Of a stretch of DNA of 64,000 bases, positions 34,930-43,561 are shown piece after piece (the stretch's first letter is position 1; each line of letters opens with the position of its first letter). The position numbers and the translations under genes were made by a program. The notes below the pieces were generated by a model, which searched no databases, was not told the DNA's origin, and saw nothing but the letters and a program-made list of their open reading frames with translations. Source of the stretch: CAIVAT01 sp037128705 (lineage in GTDB: Bacteria > Bacteroidota > Bacteroidia > Bacteroidales > FEN-979); NCBI GenBank assembly GCA_037128705.1, contig JBAXVX010000009.1, positions 1 through 64,000 of the forward strand, given 5' to 3'.

Positions 34930-37860
34930 TTAGTTGATGAAGATCTTCTTCGTAACTACCTGTCCGTTCATGGTGATCTGGAGAATATAGATTCCGGATA
35001 CAAATCCACTTACATTAAGTTGGGTTTCCTGACCTGCTACATTCTTTGTCAAAACAGTCTGTCCAAGGACACTTAACAAAGCAACTTTGTCGATCGTTTG
35101 ATTACCAACCACCTTGAGCATATCGTGTGCCGGGTTCGGGTAAACACTGACAGAAGCGTTTGAAGGATCATCAAATCCAACACCATATTTCGAAATTGCA
35201 GCTAAAGAATATTTACCATCGCCAGAAGGATAAACCGGGGCCATCCAGGGATTTGCTCCCTTGATCGGCATCAGGGTATAATAAACTTTCACCTCTTTGT
35301 TCAGTTGGGCATCATAACCCTTTAGGATAATAGGATTTCCCGTTTGGTAGCCGATACGATCGGTTAACTCGTGGAACACCGGAATCGCATTTTTATAAGT
35401 TCCCGAGCTTGCAACAAGTTTAGTTGCACCCACCAATTGATTGCCGTCGAAGGCTGCAATTTCATCACCAGGATTAAAACCGGTAACATCAAGATAAATG
35501 GTATAAATCCAACTTGCAGCATCCCCGTTAATACCGAAATGGGTAGGCATATCATCCACATTAGTTGATGATTCCATTGACTTTAATCCCGAATAAACAA
35601 GGCTTATTTTCTGACCTATTCCTGCTGGAATTTGTACCTGATATCCGCTACCGGGATTCAAATTTCCGATATTATTTACCCAAGTTCCTCCCAGGAAACG
35701 AATCATATGGCCTAAATCATCTTTGATCCAGGTTGCACTGGTATAGCCGCCACCAACATCCGGAGTGCTGGTAATGCTACGTAAAGCGTACGAAGCATCC
35801 ATGGCATAGGATTGAACGTATGGTATAAAAACGTTAAGTGGAGTGGCATTTGGGTTAGTAATAATAATTGGAGTTGACGGATTAACCGGATCGCCTGTGA
35901 AAACCAAAGTGTGCGGGCCACCAGTCATATTAAAACAATAAGCCTGTTGATTATCCCAGATTATTTTTCCTGGGCCCTGACTAAGTCCAAGACCATGGCC
36001 CGTCCATGCAAAAGGAGTAAAATCAATACCGGTGCGATCCTTCACGATTGAAGTATAAGTACCATTGGCAATACCAACTCCGGCATCTCCTAAATACATT
36101 AAGTTATCAATATCCATTGCAACTGTAGAAGAAGCTGTGGATCCGCTAAGTTCTTTATTTGTAACATAAGAAGAAACAAAATTTGTCCCCGTATGTAACG
36201 AAATTGTCTGAGTTGTCGCCGCAGCAGCATAGAAAAAATTCACATCAGCGACTGAATACAGATCATTCTGCAGTGGAAATGAATACGGTAATGTTGGGTC
36301 ATATGATGAAGTTGGACTATATGTTTGTGATGAAACTACTTCCATCAACTTGTTGTCGTGTGCACTCCAAGCTTGAAATGAATATTGATGACCCTTAACG
36401 TCACCTACGCCATCCGGATTAAGAAAGACGACCATCTCATTCTGGTATGGATTTCCTGAAAAACCTGATGTAAGCACAAACTTACCACAAATTTTATCGC
36501 TGGCATTATCATAAACGGCAACCTCATCGCCGATGTTCATATCATAATTACCAAATGTAATTTTTTTAAGATAAATCGTCCACACCTGATTCGGATCTCC
36601 AGTTACATCAGCGAATGGTGATCCTGCAGTCAAAGAAAAGTTTTGTCCAGAAGTGCAATTGCCCTTTGTAACAGTGACATTTGTTTTGGTGGCGGTAGTC
36701 AATCCTGCAAAAACAGCTTTAACCGTATATGTACCGATAACATTGGGGCAGGTCAAGGTGTAGTTACCATCAACATCTGTTGTAGCATCAGGAACAATCC
36801 CCCCGCCAGAAGTAGCAAGAGCAGAAATAGTTGCACCTACGACCACGGTTGCGTCAGCAGATCTGGTAACTTTACCCTTTATTGTGGTAGTAGCTGAGGC
36901 GAGAGTGATAGGAAAGGCAGACGAACCAGGGCCAGCTGGCACTACTATTGATCCGCTGTATGGATCATAAAGCCCCGGAGTTATGGGAGTAGCTGTAATG
37001 GCATAAGTACCTCCAAGCAATGTGAATGTTACCTGGCCAAGAACATCAGTGGTATCAAGAATATTATTAACAAGTACTTTCACATTGGGAACAGGACTCA
37101 AGCCACTATTTGACACAGTAACAACGACCGATCTGGCAGCAGGCCCGGTGAAAGACAAATTAGTTATACTGTAAGGGTTCGCGGTTGGAAAAGTATTGCC
37201 CATATAGGGAGTACCACCCCAGGGATTTGAGCGTGTTGCTGTACCCAATGCTTCGACTCCGTTTGATGTATAGCATTTGTAGGTGGATTCGTTGCCTGGA
37301 ACAAATCCGCGATAAAAGTGTTGTCCGTCATATAAGGTACCATATGCCGTTAATTTTGGTTGATAATATTGGTTTATCGGACCTTCCAGAATTAGCAGTC
37401 CAACGCATGTATCACCATCGAAAACACCGATTTCATCACCAGCCTGCAGTGCAGGAGCACCTACACCAAAGTCTGCTGCAAAAATGTACTGATCCCAGTA
37501 ATAAGCGTTATAATAACTTCCTCCGATAAAACCAAAATGGTTAAAGTCAAGTGTGAGATTCTTCACCTCACCCTCAGCCACTCCGGTAACTGTTTTGGTA
37601 CGATAAAGGTCTTTCGAAACCTTTAAAGTATAAGTGCCTGAGTTAACCCACATGTAATAATTGCCACTAGCATCAGTCGTAGTAGAATAGGAGTATGAAG
37701 GTGATTGAGCGCTTACCATTGCTCCGGCCAACGGACTACCATCAGAGGTTTTTGTAATCTTTCCACTGAGAGATCCGGCAAAGACCTGGGCGGCCAACGA
37801 AATGAATGCAAGAGTACAAACGATTGTCAATACTCTTAATTTGTGTACATGATTTTTCAT
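34930..37860 (-). CDS. large T9SS-exported protein with CTD
   Basis: 976 residues. A signal peptide is followed by repeated carboxypeptidase-regulatory-like (CarbopepD_reg) beta-sandwich domains near residues 28-95, 245-315 and 325-405. Between and after them are beta-rich repeats with DxNxGDEIAVFDG-like segments (GDEIGVFDGD, GDEVAVYDN, GDEIAAFDGN). The last ~75 residues (VSVYPNPAHDMLKVVG...KKIFIN) form a type A T9SS sorting domain, so it should be exported and attached by PorU. It has its own strong promoter (37946-37975) and terminator, which fits an abundant surface protein. No catalytic motif seen. Confidence 0.88.
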   Translation of the reverse strand: MKNHVHKLRVLTIVCTLAFISLAAQVFAGSLSGKITKTSDGSPLAGAMVSAQSPSYSYSTTTDASGNYYMWVNSGTYTLKVSKDLYRTKTVTGVAEGEVKNLTLDFNHFGFIGGSYYNAYYWDQYIFAADFGVGAPALQAGDEIGVFDGDTCVGLLILEGPINQYYQPKLTAYGTLYDGQHFYRGFVPGNESTYKCYTSNGVEALGTATRSNPWGGTPYMGNTFPTANPYSITNLSFTGPAARSVVVTVSNSGLSPVPNVKVLVNNILDTTDVLGQVTFTLLGGTYAITATPITPGLYDPYSGSIVVPAGPGSSAFPITLASATTTIKGKVTRSADATVVVGATISALATSGGGIVPDATTDVDGNYTLTCPNVIGTYTVKAVFAGLTTATKTNVTVTKGNCTSGQNFSLTAGSPFADVTGDPNQVWTIYLKKITFGNYDMNIGDEVAVYDNASDKICGKFVLTSGFSGNPYQNEMVVFLNPDGVGDVKGHQYSFQAWSAHDNKLMEVVSSQTYSPTSSYDPTLPYSFPLQNDLYSVADVNFFYAAAATTQTISLHTGTNFVSSYVTNKELSGSTASSTVAMDIDNLMYLGDAGVGIANGTYTSIVKDRTGIDFTPFAWTGHGLGLSQGPGKIIWDNQQAYCFNMTGGPHTLVFTGDPVNPSTPIIITNPNATPLNVFIPYVQSYAMDASYALRSITSTPDVGGGYTSATWIKDDLGHMIRFLGGTWVNNIGNLNPGSGYQVQIPAGIGQKISLVYSGLKSMESSTNVDDMPTHFGINGDAASWIYTIYLDVTGFNPGDEIAAFDGNQLVGATKLVASSGTYKNAIPVFHELTDRIGYQTGNPIILKGYDAQLNKEVKVYYTLMPIKGANPWMAPVYPSGDGKYSLAAISKYGVGFDDPSNASVSVYPNPAHDMLKVVGNQTIDKVALLSVLGQTVLTKNVAGQETQLNVSGFVSGIYILQITMNGQVVTKKIFIN

Positions 37861-37945
37861 ATGATGGTTGTTTAAGTAAATCCGTTTTAAAGTTTTTATA
37901 ACTTTTTCAGGCGAAGTCTAAACTTTGCCCACTTTTAATATTTTA

Positions 37946-37975
37946 CAAAGATAATATCAAAAATCCAAAAAACAA
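37946..37975 (-). promoter_or_regulatory. Bacteroidota promoter for T9SS cargo gene
   Basis: On the minus strand TTG (37975-37973), 19 bases, then TATCTTTG (37953-37946) matches the -33/-7 consensus with ideal spacing. It lies 86 bases upstream of the start at 37860. Confidence 0.65.
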
Positions 37976-38112
37976 GGGGATGTGTATAATTTATTAGTAA
38001 ATGTAGCCAATTTGTTCGTAAGTGTAATTTTTGGATAATTTCTTACGATGAAGGAGGAAATTTTTGATTTAAAATTGTAATGGTTTCGATAGGCTATTTT
38101 GGACGGCGATTA

Positions 38113-39462
38113 CTACGGCTGCAAGGCATTGATGAAGTTAACTGCGATGAGCCGGTCGTAAAGGGAGCCCGTTTCATGAAAATACACGTATACCGTATAT
38201 TCGTTTTCTGTTTCCCAATGGTTTCCTTCGATAAAAGATTCGTCGCCGAAGGTTTTTCCCTTTTCCCTGAGCATATAGATATAATTATAATAACCCTGCT
38301 TGAGAAAAAGGTTCAATTCGTAGCCTTTCCGGGCGGCATTGAACTTCATCAGGCTGCGGTCATTGAGTTGCCAGCCGGTGAGTTCCCCTACCACATGGAA
38401 GTCGCCCAGGGTGATGGGTGCGGGATAGGGAAGAAAGAGATGAACCCAGGCATAATCCGCCTCCGTCTGACTATTTTGGGCATGCTCTTCGTTTTTAATG
38501 TAAAACCGGCCATTGAGATCCTTCTCAAAGGTGTATTGTTTGAAGGTGCGGGGCATATCGTACAGTAAAACCACCTGGTTTGCCGTGTCATAGCTGATCT
38601 TTGAAATGCGTTCAGACTGATAGACCAGGCTTTTGATGTCAAATGAACGGAACTGGTTGCCCCCGTTGAAGGAGATCGATTCATCGTAACGGTAATCCAG
38701 CTCATCGGTGCGGGCAAAACGAGGCCTGGTGAGCAGGAGGGTATTGTCCCAACGGCCATTCTGCTGCAACACGACCCGGATCTCGCGATCCACATCGCGA
38801 ACCGTGAAGCCGTTGAGCCTGACCACAAAATCGATCTGCTGGTGCGTGAGGTGGTCCTCATTCCTGGTGCTCTGGACAATCTTTCCGTCGGAAACCACCC
38901 CGGTGGATTCGACGACCATGAACCGCACGGTAAACATCACGTTGGCGGGTTCTTCGTCGTAAACTATCAGGAGATAATTCCCCGAGATCTTCGGGCGCAT
39001 GTTCTCCGTAGGAAAGGATGTATGGAAATGGGTGTATTTTGTTGTGGTATTGTAGGAATATTCAAAGCGATCGATGTTTTCTTCGGTATAACCGTCGATA
39101 TAATCAGAAACTGAGAGTCCCGAAGAGATTTGCCAGTCAGCCTCGCAATGCAGGATGGTGAATTTAAATCTCCGGATCTCGGCATAAAGATCATCAAAGG
39201 AGATGGAGAGCCGCTCTGATGAATTAAGCTGGATGATGGGTGCTGAGAGTTCGAAACCCTCTTTGAATACCTGGATGGTTTTTATGGAGGGATCATAACA
39301 GTCGCTGCCAGTGGGAATTCCGACTGCGAAACAGGCGGAGGAGAAGACGGAAGCCAGCAGAAAAAGCGTGACGCGTGACGCGTGACGAGAACGTGACACG
39401 TGACGCGTGACGCGTGACAAAAAAAAAGTAACAAAGGAAGAAGTGCGAGGGACGAATGACAT
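38113..39462 (-). CDS. T9SS plug-domain protein (DUF5103)
   Basis: 449 residues. It has a beta-rich body beginning with IKTIQVFKEGFELSAPII, typical of the Bacteroidota DUF5103 family now called T9SS plug protein, which gates the SprA/Sov translocon. The frame runs to 39528 inside the RNA methyltransferase gene; ATG 39462 gives a more sensible start, though the N-terminus is odd. Residues ~16-35 (LSRVTRHVSRSRHASRVT) are encoded by a heptamer repeat array and precede a hydrophobic signal peptide core (LFLLASVFSSACFA). The true start may lie after the repeat. Confidence 0.8.
   Translation of the reverse strand: MSFVPRTSSFVTFFLSRVTRHVSRSRHASRVTLFLLASVFSSACFAVGIPTGSDCYDPSIKTIQVFKEGFELSAPIIQLNSSERLSISFDDLYAEIRRFKFTILHCEADWQISSGLSVSDYIDGYTEENIDRFEYSYNTTTKYTHFHTSFPTENMRPKISGNYLLIVYDEEPANVMFTVRFMVVESTGVVSDGKIVQSTRNEDHLTHQQIDFVVRLNGFTVRDVDREIRVVLQQNGRWDNTLLLTRPRFARTDELDYRYDESISFNGGNQFRSFDIKSLVYQSERISKISYDTANQVVLLYDMPRTFKQYTFEKDLNGRFYIKNEEHAQNSQTEADYAWVHLFLPYPAPITLGDFHVVGELTGWQLNDRSLMKFNAARKGYELNLFLKQGYYNYIYMLREKGKTFGDESFIEGNHWETENEYTVYVYFHETGSLYDRLIAVNFINALQP
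39367..39419. repeat. CGTGACR heptamer array, locus 1
   Basis: Seven copies of CGTGACG/CGTGACA in two blocks (three, then AGAA, then four). The array lies in the 5' end of the plug-protein reading frame. The same unit recurs at 60184-60204 and 63982-64000. Confidence 0.85.
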
Positions 39463-39475
39463 TGAAAAATAATTT

Positions 39476-40273
39476 TCAGGTTTTTCTCCGGAATTCAGCA
39501 CACAGGATGGCGGCGGCCACAGAGGCATTGAGTGATTCTGCCTTGCCAGATTCCGTACTGCCGAACGAGGGAATAAAAATCTTTTGGGTGATAAACGGGA
39601 TCAATTCCGGTGAAATCCCCCGGGATTCGTTGCCGATGAGGATGATCCCATACGGGGTAAGCGGGTGTGAAAAGATGGATTCACCCTCGAGGAGGGCGCC
39701 ATAAACAGGAATGTCGATCTTATATCTTGCGATGTCAATAAAGAGTTTTTTGAGGTCGCGCCGAAACACTGTCACCCGGGCAATGGAGCCCATGGTAGCC
39801 TGAACAACCTTCGGATTGTAGATATCAACGCAATTCTGAGAACAGTACACCCCCGAAAGGCCAAACCAATCGGCAATCCGGATGATGGTTCCAAGGTTTC
39901 CCGGGTCGCGGATATCGTCGAGGGCCAAAAATAATTTGGGGATTTGAAAATTTGGGGATTTGGAGATTTGAGGATTTGAAAATTCGTCATCCTGAATTGT
40001 TACGACGGCAAGGACGGGACTTGGGGTTGAAAGCGATGTTATCCGCTTCATCTCCTGCAGTGTTGTTTCAAAAACCGGGATATTTTTTTTCCCGGTCAGG
40101 GGTAAGTTAGCAACAATCCAGTCGGCCGAGGCATAGAGGCCAACGATCGTAAAATCACTATTGAGCAAATCCATCACCAGTTTGTGACCCTCGGCGATGA
40201 ATTGATCGTACTCCTCACGGTATTTTTTCACCCTGAGGGCGGTGATATGTTTGATCTGGTTTTGTGACAGCAT
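39476..40273 (-). CDS. TrmH/SpoU-family RNA methyltransferase
   Basis: 265 residues. An N-terminal substrate-binding domain (KYREEYDQFIAEGHKLV) is joined to a SPOUT methyltransferase domain with the three classic blocks: LALDDIRDPGNLGTIIR near 140, LIGNESRGI near 215 and SLNASVAAAILCAE near the end. The family 2'-O-methylates ribose in tRNA or rRNA. The linker between domains (residues ~112-130, EFSNPQISKSPNFQIPK) is encoded by an AT-rich repeat inserted in frame. The start codon follows a terminator U-tract directly. Confidence 0.9.
   Translation of the reverse strand: MLSQNQIKHITALRVKKYREEYDQFIAEGHKLVMDLLNSDFTIVGLYASADWIVANLPLTGKKNIPVFETTLQEMKRITSLSTPSPVLAVVTIQDDEFSNPQISKSPNFQIPKLFLALDDIRDPGNLGTIIRIADWFGLSGVYCSQNCVDIYNPKVVQATMGSIARVTVFRRDLKKLFIDIARYKIDIPVYGALLEGESIFSHPLTPYGIILIGNESRGISPELIPFITQKIFIPSFGSTESGKAESLNASVAAAILCAEFRRKT
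39932..39983. repeat. AT-rich 8-9-mer repeat in RNA methyltransferase gene
   Basis: Degenerate copies of GGGGATTTGAAAATTT-like units (ATTTG recurs five times) fill about 52 bases. They keep the reading frame and encode the interdomain linker. Confidence 0.75.
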
Positions 40274-40307
40274 AAAAAAAATCCCGGAATCGTCAGGACC
40301 CCGGGAT
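40274..40307 (-). terminator. terminator of rpsF-rpsR-rplI operon
   Basis: On the minus strand ATCCCGG and CCGGGAT form a seven-base stem (40307-40281), followed by T7-T8 that runs straight into the ATG of the RNA methyltransferase at 40273. It lies 25 bases after the rplI stop. Confidence 0.8.
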
Positions 40308-40331
40308 AAAATTACATATTTTCAGGAAATA

Positions 40332-40781
40332 CTACTCGGCAAAAACTTCGAAATTAATTTCAACCTGCACATCCTTGTGCAAATGGATCTTGGCCTTGTA
40401 GGTTCCCAGCTCTTTGATATGTTCATGGTCAACATGGATTTTTTTGCGGTCCACATCGAAATCGAACTGTTCTTTCAGCGCCTGGGCGATCTGGATGGCG
40501 TTCACCGATCCGAAGATCTTTCCGCTTTCAGCAGCTTTTGCGCCGATCCTTACCGTCAGGTTTTTCAATCCTTCGGAGAGATCTTCGGCTGATTTTCTGA
40601 TTTTCGATTCTTTGTGCGCTTTTTGTTTCAGGGTTTCGGCCAGAACCTTTTTGTTGGATTCGGTGGCGAGAATGGCGATGCCCTGGGGAATCAGATAATT
40701 CCTGGCATAACCGGGCTTAACGTTAACCTTTTCGTTCGTATAGCCCAGGTTAAGGACGTCTTGTTTTAAAATAACTTCCAT
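40332..40781 (-). CDS. rplI: 50S ribosomal protein L9
   Basis: 149 residues, the usual L9 length. The N-terminal domain begins MEVILKQDVLNLGYTNEKV with the GYARNYLIPQGIA motif, then the long helix and C-terminal RNA-binding domain. It binds 23S rRNA in the large subunit. It closes the rpsF-rpsR-rplI operon, 13 bases after rpsR, with a strong AAGGAGG Shine-Dalgarno, which is unusual among the genes here. A terminator follows. Confidence 0.98.
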   Translation of the reverse strand: MEVILKQDVLNLGYTNEKVNVKPGYARNYLIPQGIAILATESNKKVLAETLKQKAHKESKIRKSAEDLSEGLKNLTVRIGAKAAESGKIFGSVNAIQIAQALKEQFDFDVDRKKIHVDHEHIKELGTYKAKIHLHKDVQVEINFEVFAE

Positions 40782-40793
40782 GGTTCAGCCTCC

Positions 40794-41066
40794 TTATTTT
40801 AATAAGTCTCCAACATAGGGCATCAAGGCAATGTGCCGGGCCCGTTTAACTGCCTGTGCCACTTTCCGCTGGTATTTGGTAGATGTACCTGTAATACGGC
40901 GGGGAAGCAGTTTGCCCTGTTCATTGACGAATTTGAGCAAAAAATCAGCGTCTTTATAATCGATGTATTTGATGCCGCTCTTTTTGAAGCGGCAATATTT
41001 TTTCTTCTTGGTATCGACCGCGATCGGGGTCAGATACTTTATTTCGCCTTGTTGTTGTGTTGCCAT
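40794..41066 (-). CDS. rpsR: 30S ribosomal protein S18
   Basis: 90 residues with YCRFKKSGIKYIDYKD and the conserved PRRITGTSTKYQRKVAQAVK stretch, ending RHIALMPYVG. It forms the platform of the small subunit with S6, whose gene is directly upstream (23 bases). There is no CXXC zinc pair; a single Cys remains at YCRF. Confidence 0.98.
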   Translation of the reverse strand: MATQQQGEIKYLTPIAVDTKKKKYCRFKKSGIKYIDYKDADFLLKFVNEQGKLLPRRITGTSTKYQRKVAQAVKRARHIALMPYVGDLLK

Positions 41067-41089
41067 GATCTAACTGATTTTGGTGGTTA

Positions 41090-41443
41090 CTACTCTTTTA
41101 CTTCCTTCGCAGCCTTCGACTTATTGCGCTTCTTTTCGCTGTAAGCGAGCATGTGCTTGTCAAAAACTACCGTTAAAAAGCGGAGGATCCGCTCATCGCG
41201 TTTAAAGGTCACTTCCCATTCGCGGATCAGGGTAGGCTCCGCTTTGAATTCAATCAGGTGGTAAAACCCGGTTGATTTTTTCTGAATGGGATATGCGAGC
41301 TTCCGCAACCCCCAATGGTCCTCGTGAACTATCTCAGCACCTTTGCTGACGAGGAATTTCTGATACTTTTCTACCGTTTCCTTCATCTGTTCATCAGACA
41401 AAACGGGAGTCATAATGAAAACGGTTTCGTACTGTTTTAACAT
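41090..41443 (-). CDS. rpsF: 30S ribosomal protein S6
   Basis: 117 residues. It begins MLKQYETVFIMTPVLSDEQ and has WGLRKLAYPIQKKSTGFYHL, the S6 signature, and a lysine-rich tail. It is the first gene of the operon and has a well-formed promoter at 41487-41517. Confidence 0.98.
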   Translation of the reverse strand: MLKQYETVFIMTPVLSDEQMKETVEKYQKFLVSKGAEIVHEDHWGLRKLAYPIQKKSTGFYHLIEFKAEPTLIREWEVTFKRDERILRFLTVVFDKHMLAYSEKKRNKSKAAKEVKE

Positions 41444-41486
41444 TTCTCGTTGATTTTAATGAATTTATGATTTTTAAAAAGGACTG

Positions 41487-41517
41487 CAAAAGTACAAAGA
41501 ATATTTCACTCTACCAA
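41487..41517 (-). promoter_or_regulatory. promoter of rpsF operon
   Basis: On the minus strand TTG (41517-41515), 20 bases, then TACTTTTG (41494-41487), 44 bases before rpsF. Both elements match the Bacteroidota consensus. The octamer array ends 23 bases further upstream. Confidence 0.65.
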
Positions 41518-41539
41518 AAGAAAGGGAATAAAGAAAAAA

Positions 41540-41675
41540 GGTAACAGGGTAACAGGGTAACAGGGTAACAGGGTGACAGGGTAACAAGGTAACAGGGTAA
41601 CAAGGTGACAGGGTGACAGGGTAACAAGGTGACAGGGTAACAAGGTGACAGGGTGACAGGGTAACAGGGTGAAAA
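41540..41675. repeat. 17-copy GGTRACAR octamer array
   Basis: Seventeen eight-base units, mostly GGTAACAG, GGTGACAG or GGTAACAA, the last degenerate. It begins three bases after the ispF stop (41679) and ends just upstream of the rpsF promoter. Confidence 0.92.
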
Positions 41676-41678
41676 GTT

Positions 41679-42158
41679 TCAGGAGAATTTTTCAAGAAGT
41701 ACCGTTGCATAGGCGGAGAGGCCTTCCTCCCGGCCGATAAAACCGAGATTTTCGCTGGTTTTTGCCTTGATGGAGAGCCGGTCCTCCCCTATTTTCATGA
41801 CGCCTGCAAGTGACTGAACCATGGCCGGAATGTGGCTGCTGATCTTCGGTCGCTGAAGGACTACCGTAGAATCGATGTTCCCGATGGAAAATCCTTTGGC
41901 ATGAATCATCTCCATGGTTCTTGAAAGGAGTATTTTGCTGTCAATTCCCTTAAATTCAACGGAGAAGTCGGGGAACTGGGAACCGATATCGGGTAAACCG
42001 GCGGCACCCAGGAGGGCATCGATGATGGCGTGGATCAACACATCGGCGTCGGAGTGTCCGACTGATCCTTTGGAATGAGGGACGAGGATCCCTCCCAGCC
42101 AAAAATCGCAGTTTTCCTCCAGCCTGTGCGTATCAAAACCAAAACCAATCTTTATCAT
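41679..42158 (-). CDS. ispF: 2-C-methyl-D-erythritol 2,4-cyclodiphosphate synthase
   Basis: 159 residues, the family's normal length. MIKIGFGFDTHRLEE holds the metal Asp and His, SDADVLIHAIIDALLGAAGL the second His, and the C-terminus KAKTSENLGFIGREEG the conserved Thr/Glu. It catalyses the cyclisation step of the MEP isoprenoid pathway. The frame extends to 42212, but ATG 42158 matches the known N-terminus. It follows porV by 84 bases on the same strand, probably by chance rather than shared function. Confidence 0.97.
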   Translation of the reverse strand: MIKIGFGFDTHRLEENCDFWLGGILVPHSKGSVGHSDADVLIHAIIDALLGAAGLPDIGSQFPDFSVEFKGIDSKILLSRTMEMIHAKGFSIGNIDSTVVLQRPKISSHIPAMVQSLAGVMKIGEDRLSIKAKTSENLGFIGREEGLSAYATVLLEKFS

Positions 42159-42242
42159 GGGTATTGAATTACAAACCTGTAACGATCCTCCGGATAAAAA
42201 ATTTGTGCTCATGTGAAAAGAGCGGCAAACAAGGCAGAAATA

Positions 42243-43460
42243 TTAGTTCGACGTGCTGGTTTCTTTTTCAGCAACCCCTTTCTTGGCATTGTCGAAATTG
42301 AACAGCAGGGTGAACTGCAGGGTGTTCTGCAGCGGGTTATTCTGCTGGATCGGAATCAGGTAGGAGAAATCGAGTCCGAACACATTGTACCGGAGACCGG
42401 CTCCAAGTGTAAAGAACTGGCGATTGCCCTTGTATTTTGACTCATAAAAGTATCCCGCACGGATCGAAAACAACTTGTTGTACCAGTATTCGGCAGCGAC
42501 TGCCACATTGATCTCCTGGAGTTCTTCTTTAAAGCCATAGGGGGCATCATAGAATGACTGGAGCATTCCCTTGACAACTGATACATCAGGGTCATAGCCT
42601 GCCTGAATTACCTTCTTACCATCGGGTCCGATCGAATCGGTATAATAAACCGGTGGCGTAGGGACCAGCAGTTTTGTGAAATCGACGGAGACGGAGAGCC
42701 GGTTATAATCGTCGATGTCCATGGTGAATGACGGGCCCAACCGCAGGGTGGTGGGGATAAAGTCACGAACGATCGAGGAGCTGCTGTACGACATTTTAAC
42801 ACCAATATTTGAAATGTTGAGTCCGAAATCGATGGAGGCATTTGAGATTCCCTTTATCTCCATTTCATGATGATAATAGACTGCGATATCAGCGGCGATG
42901 GAGGTTCCAGGCCTTACATCCACCGGGCCATAATTTACAGGGACGAGGTTAGAATAGATGAAACGGCCCGCCACCGCACCAGAAAATTCCTTTGAAAATT
43001 TACGGGCATAGGTTGCATCAATGGTCCATTCGTTGGGTTTTACCTCTCCCAGCTCCTGACCAACATCATTCGTAAACATGACGGCTCCCATGGAGAAGAA
43101 ACGAAGAGAGGCTGCGATGGCCTGTTTATCGCCTATTTTGCCAAATCCGACTACGGAAGCCAGTCCGATGTCGTTGACAAGTCCGCGCAACCAGGGTACA
43201 TACCCGATTCCAAATCCGAAAGCCTTGTCAATGAAGGCGTATTTTGCAGGATTCCAGTACATGGAATAGGCATCGGGCGAAGAGGAGACCCCTACATCGC
43301 CCATGCCACCTGAACGGGCATCCGGAGAAATAGTCAAAAAAGGCACGGCTGTCGAGATCACACGTGATCCGTCTGTTGGCTCCGGGGGAAGCTGAGCAAA
43401 GGTCCTGGTAATCATCAGCGCAAAAGCAAACAATAAAATTAATCGAATCTTCATTTTCAA
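42243..43460 (-). CDS. porV: T9SS outer-membrane shuttle protein PorV
   Basis: 405 residues with a signal peptide (LILLFAFALMITRTFAQ). The mature N-terminus AVPFLTISPDARSGGMGDVG and the repeated beta-strand pattern are typical of PorV (LptO), a 14-strand barrel related to FadL that carries T9SS cargo from the translocon to PorU. It is 100 bases after the second porU-like gene on the same strand, the usual porU-porV order. A TATTTTTG match on the minus strand lies at 43496-43503. Confidence 0.93.
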   Translation of the reverse strand: MKMKIRLILLFAFALMITRTFAQLPPEPTDGSRVISTAVPFLTISPDARSGGMGDVGVSSSPDAYSMYWNPAKYAFIDKAFGFGIGYVPWLRGLVNDIGLASVVGFGKIGDKQAIAASLRFFSMGAVMFTNDVGQELGEVKPNEWTIDATYARKFSKEFSGAVAGRFIYSNLVPVNYGPVDVRPGTSIAADIAVYYHHEMEIKGISNASIDFGLNISNIGVKMSYSSSSIVRDFIPTTLRLGPSFTMDIDDYNRLSVSVDFTKLLVPTPPVYYTDSIGPDGKKVIQAGYDPDVSVVKGMLQSFYDAPYGFKEELQEINVAVAAEYWYNKLFSIRAGYFYESKYKGNRQFFTLGAGLRYNVFGLDFSYLIPIQQNNPLQNTLQFTLLFNFDNAKKGVAEKETSTSN

Positions 43461-43561
43461 AATTTATAAATATATGATCAACTATGATAAGGCAGCAAAA
43501 ATAACGCTATTCCGTTTCAGTTATTGTTTCAGTAAGCAATTTGAGGGAACACCTGTCCCAT

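Noticed and set aside
41540..41675. CRISPR array
   Set aside because: The units are eight bases with no spacers, and no cas genes are in the window.
41474..41710. ORF on the minus strand encoding a PVTLSPCHPVTLLP-type repeat protein
   Set aside because: It is a translation of the octamer array and overlaps the end of ispF.
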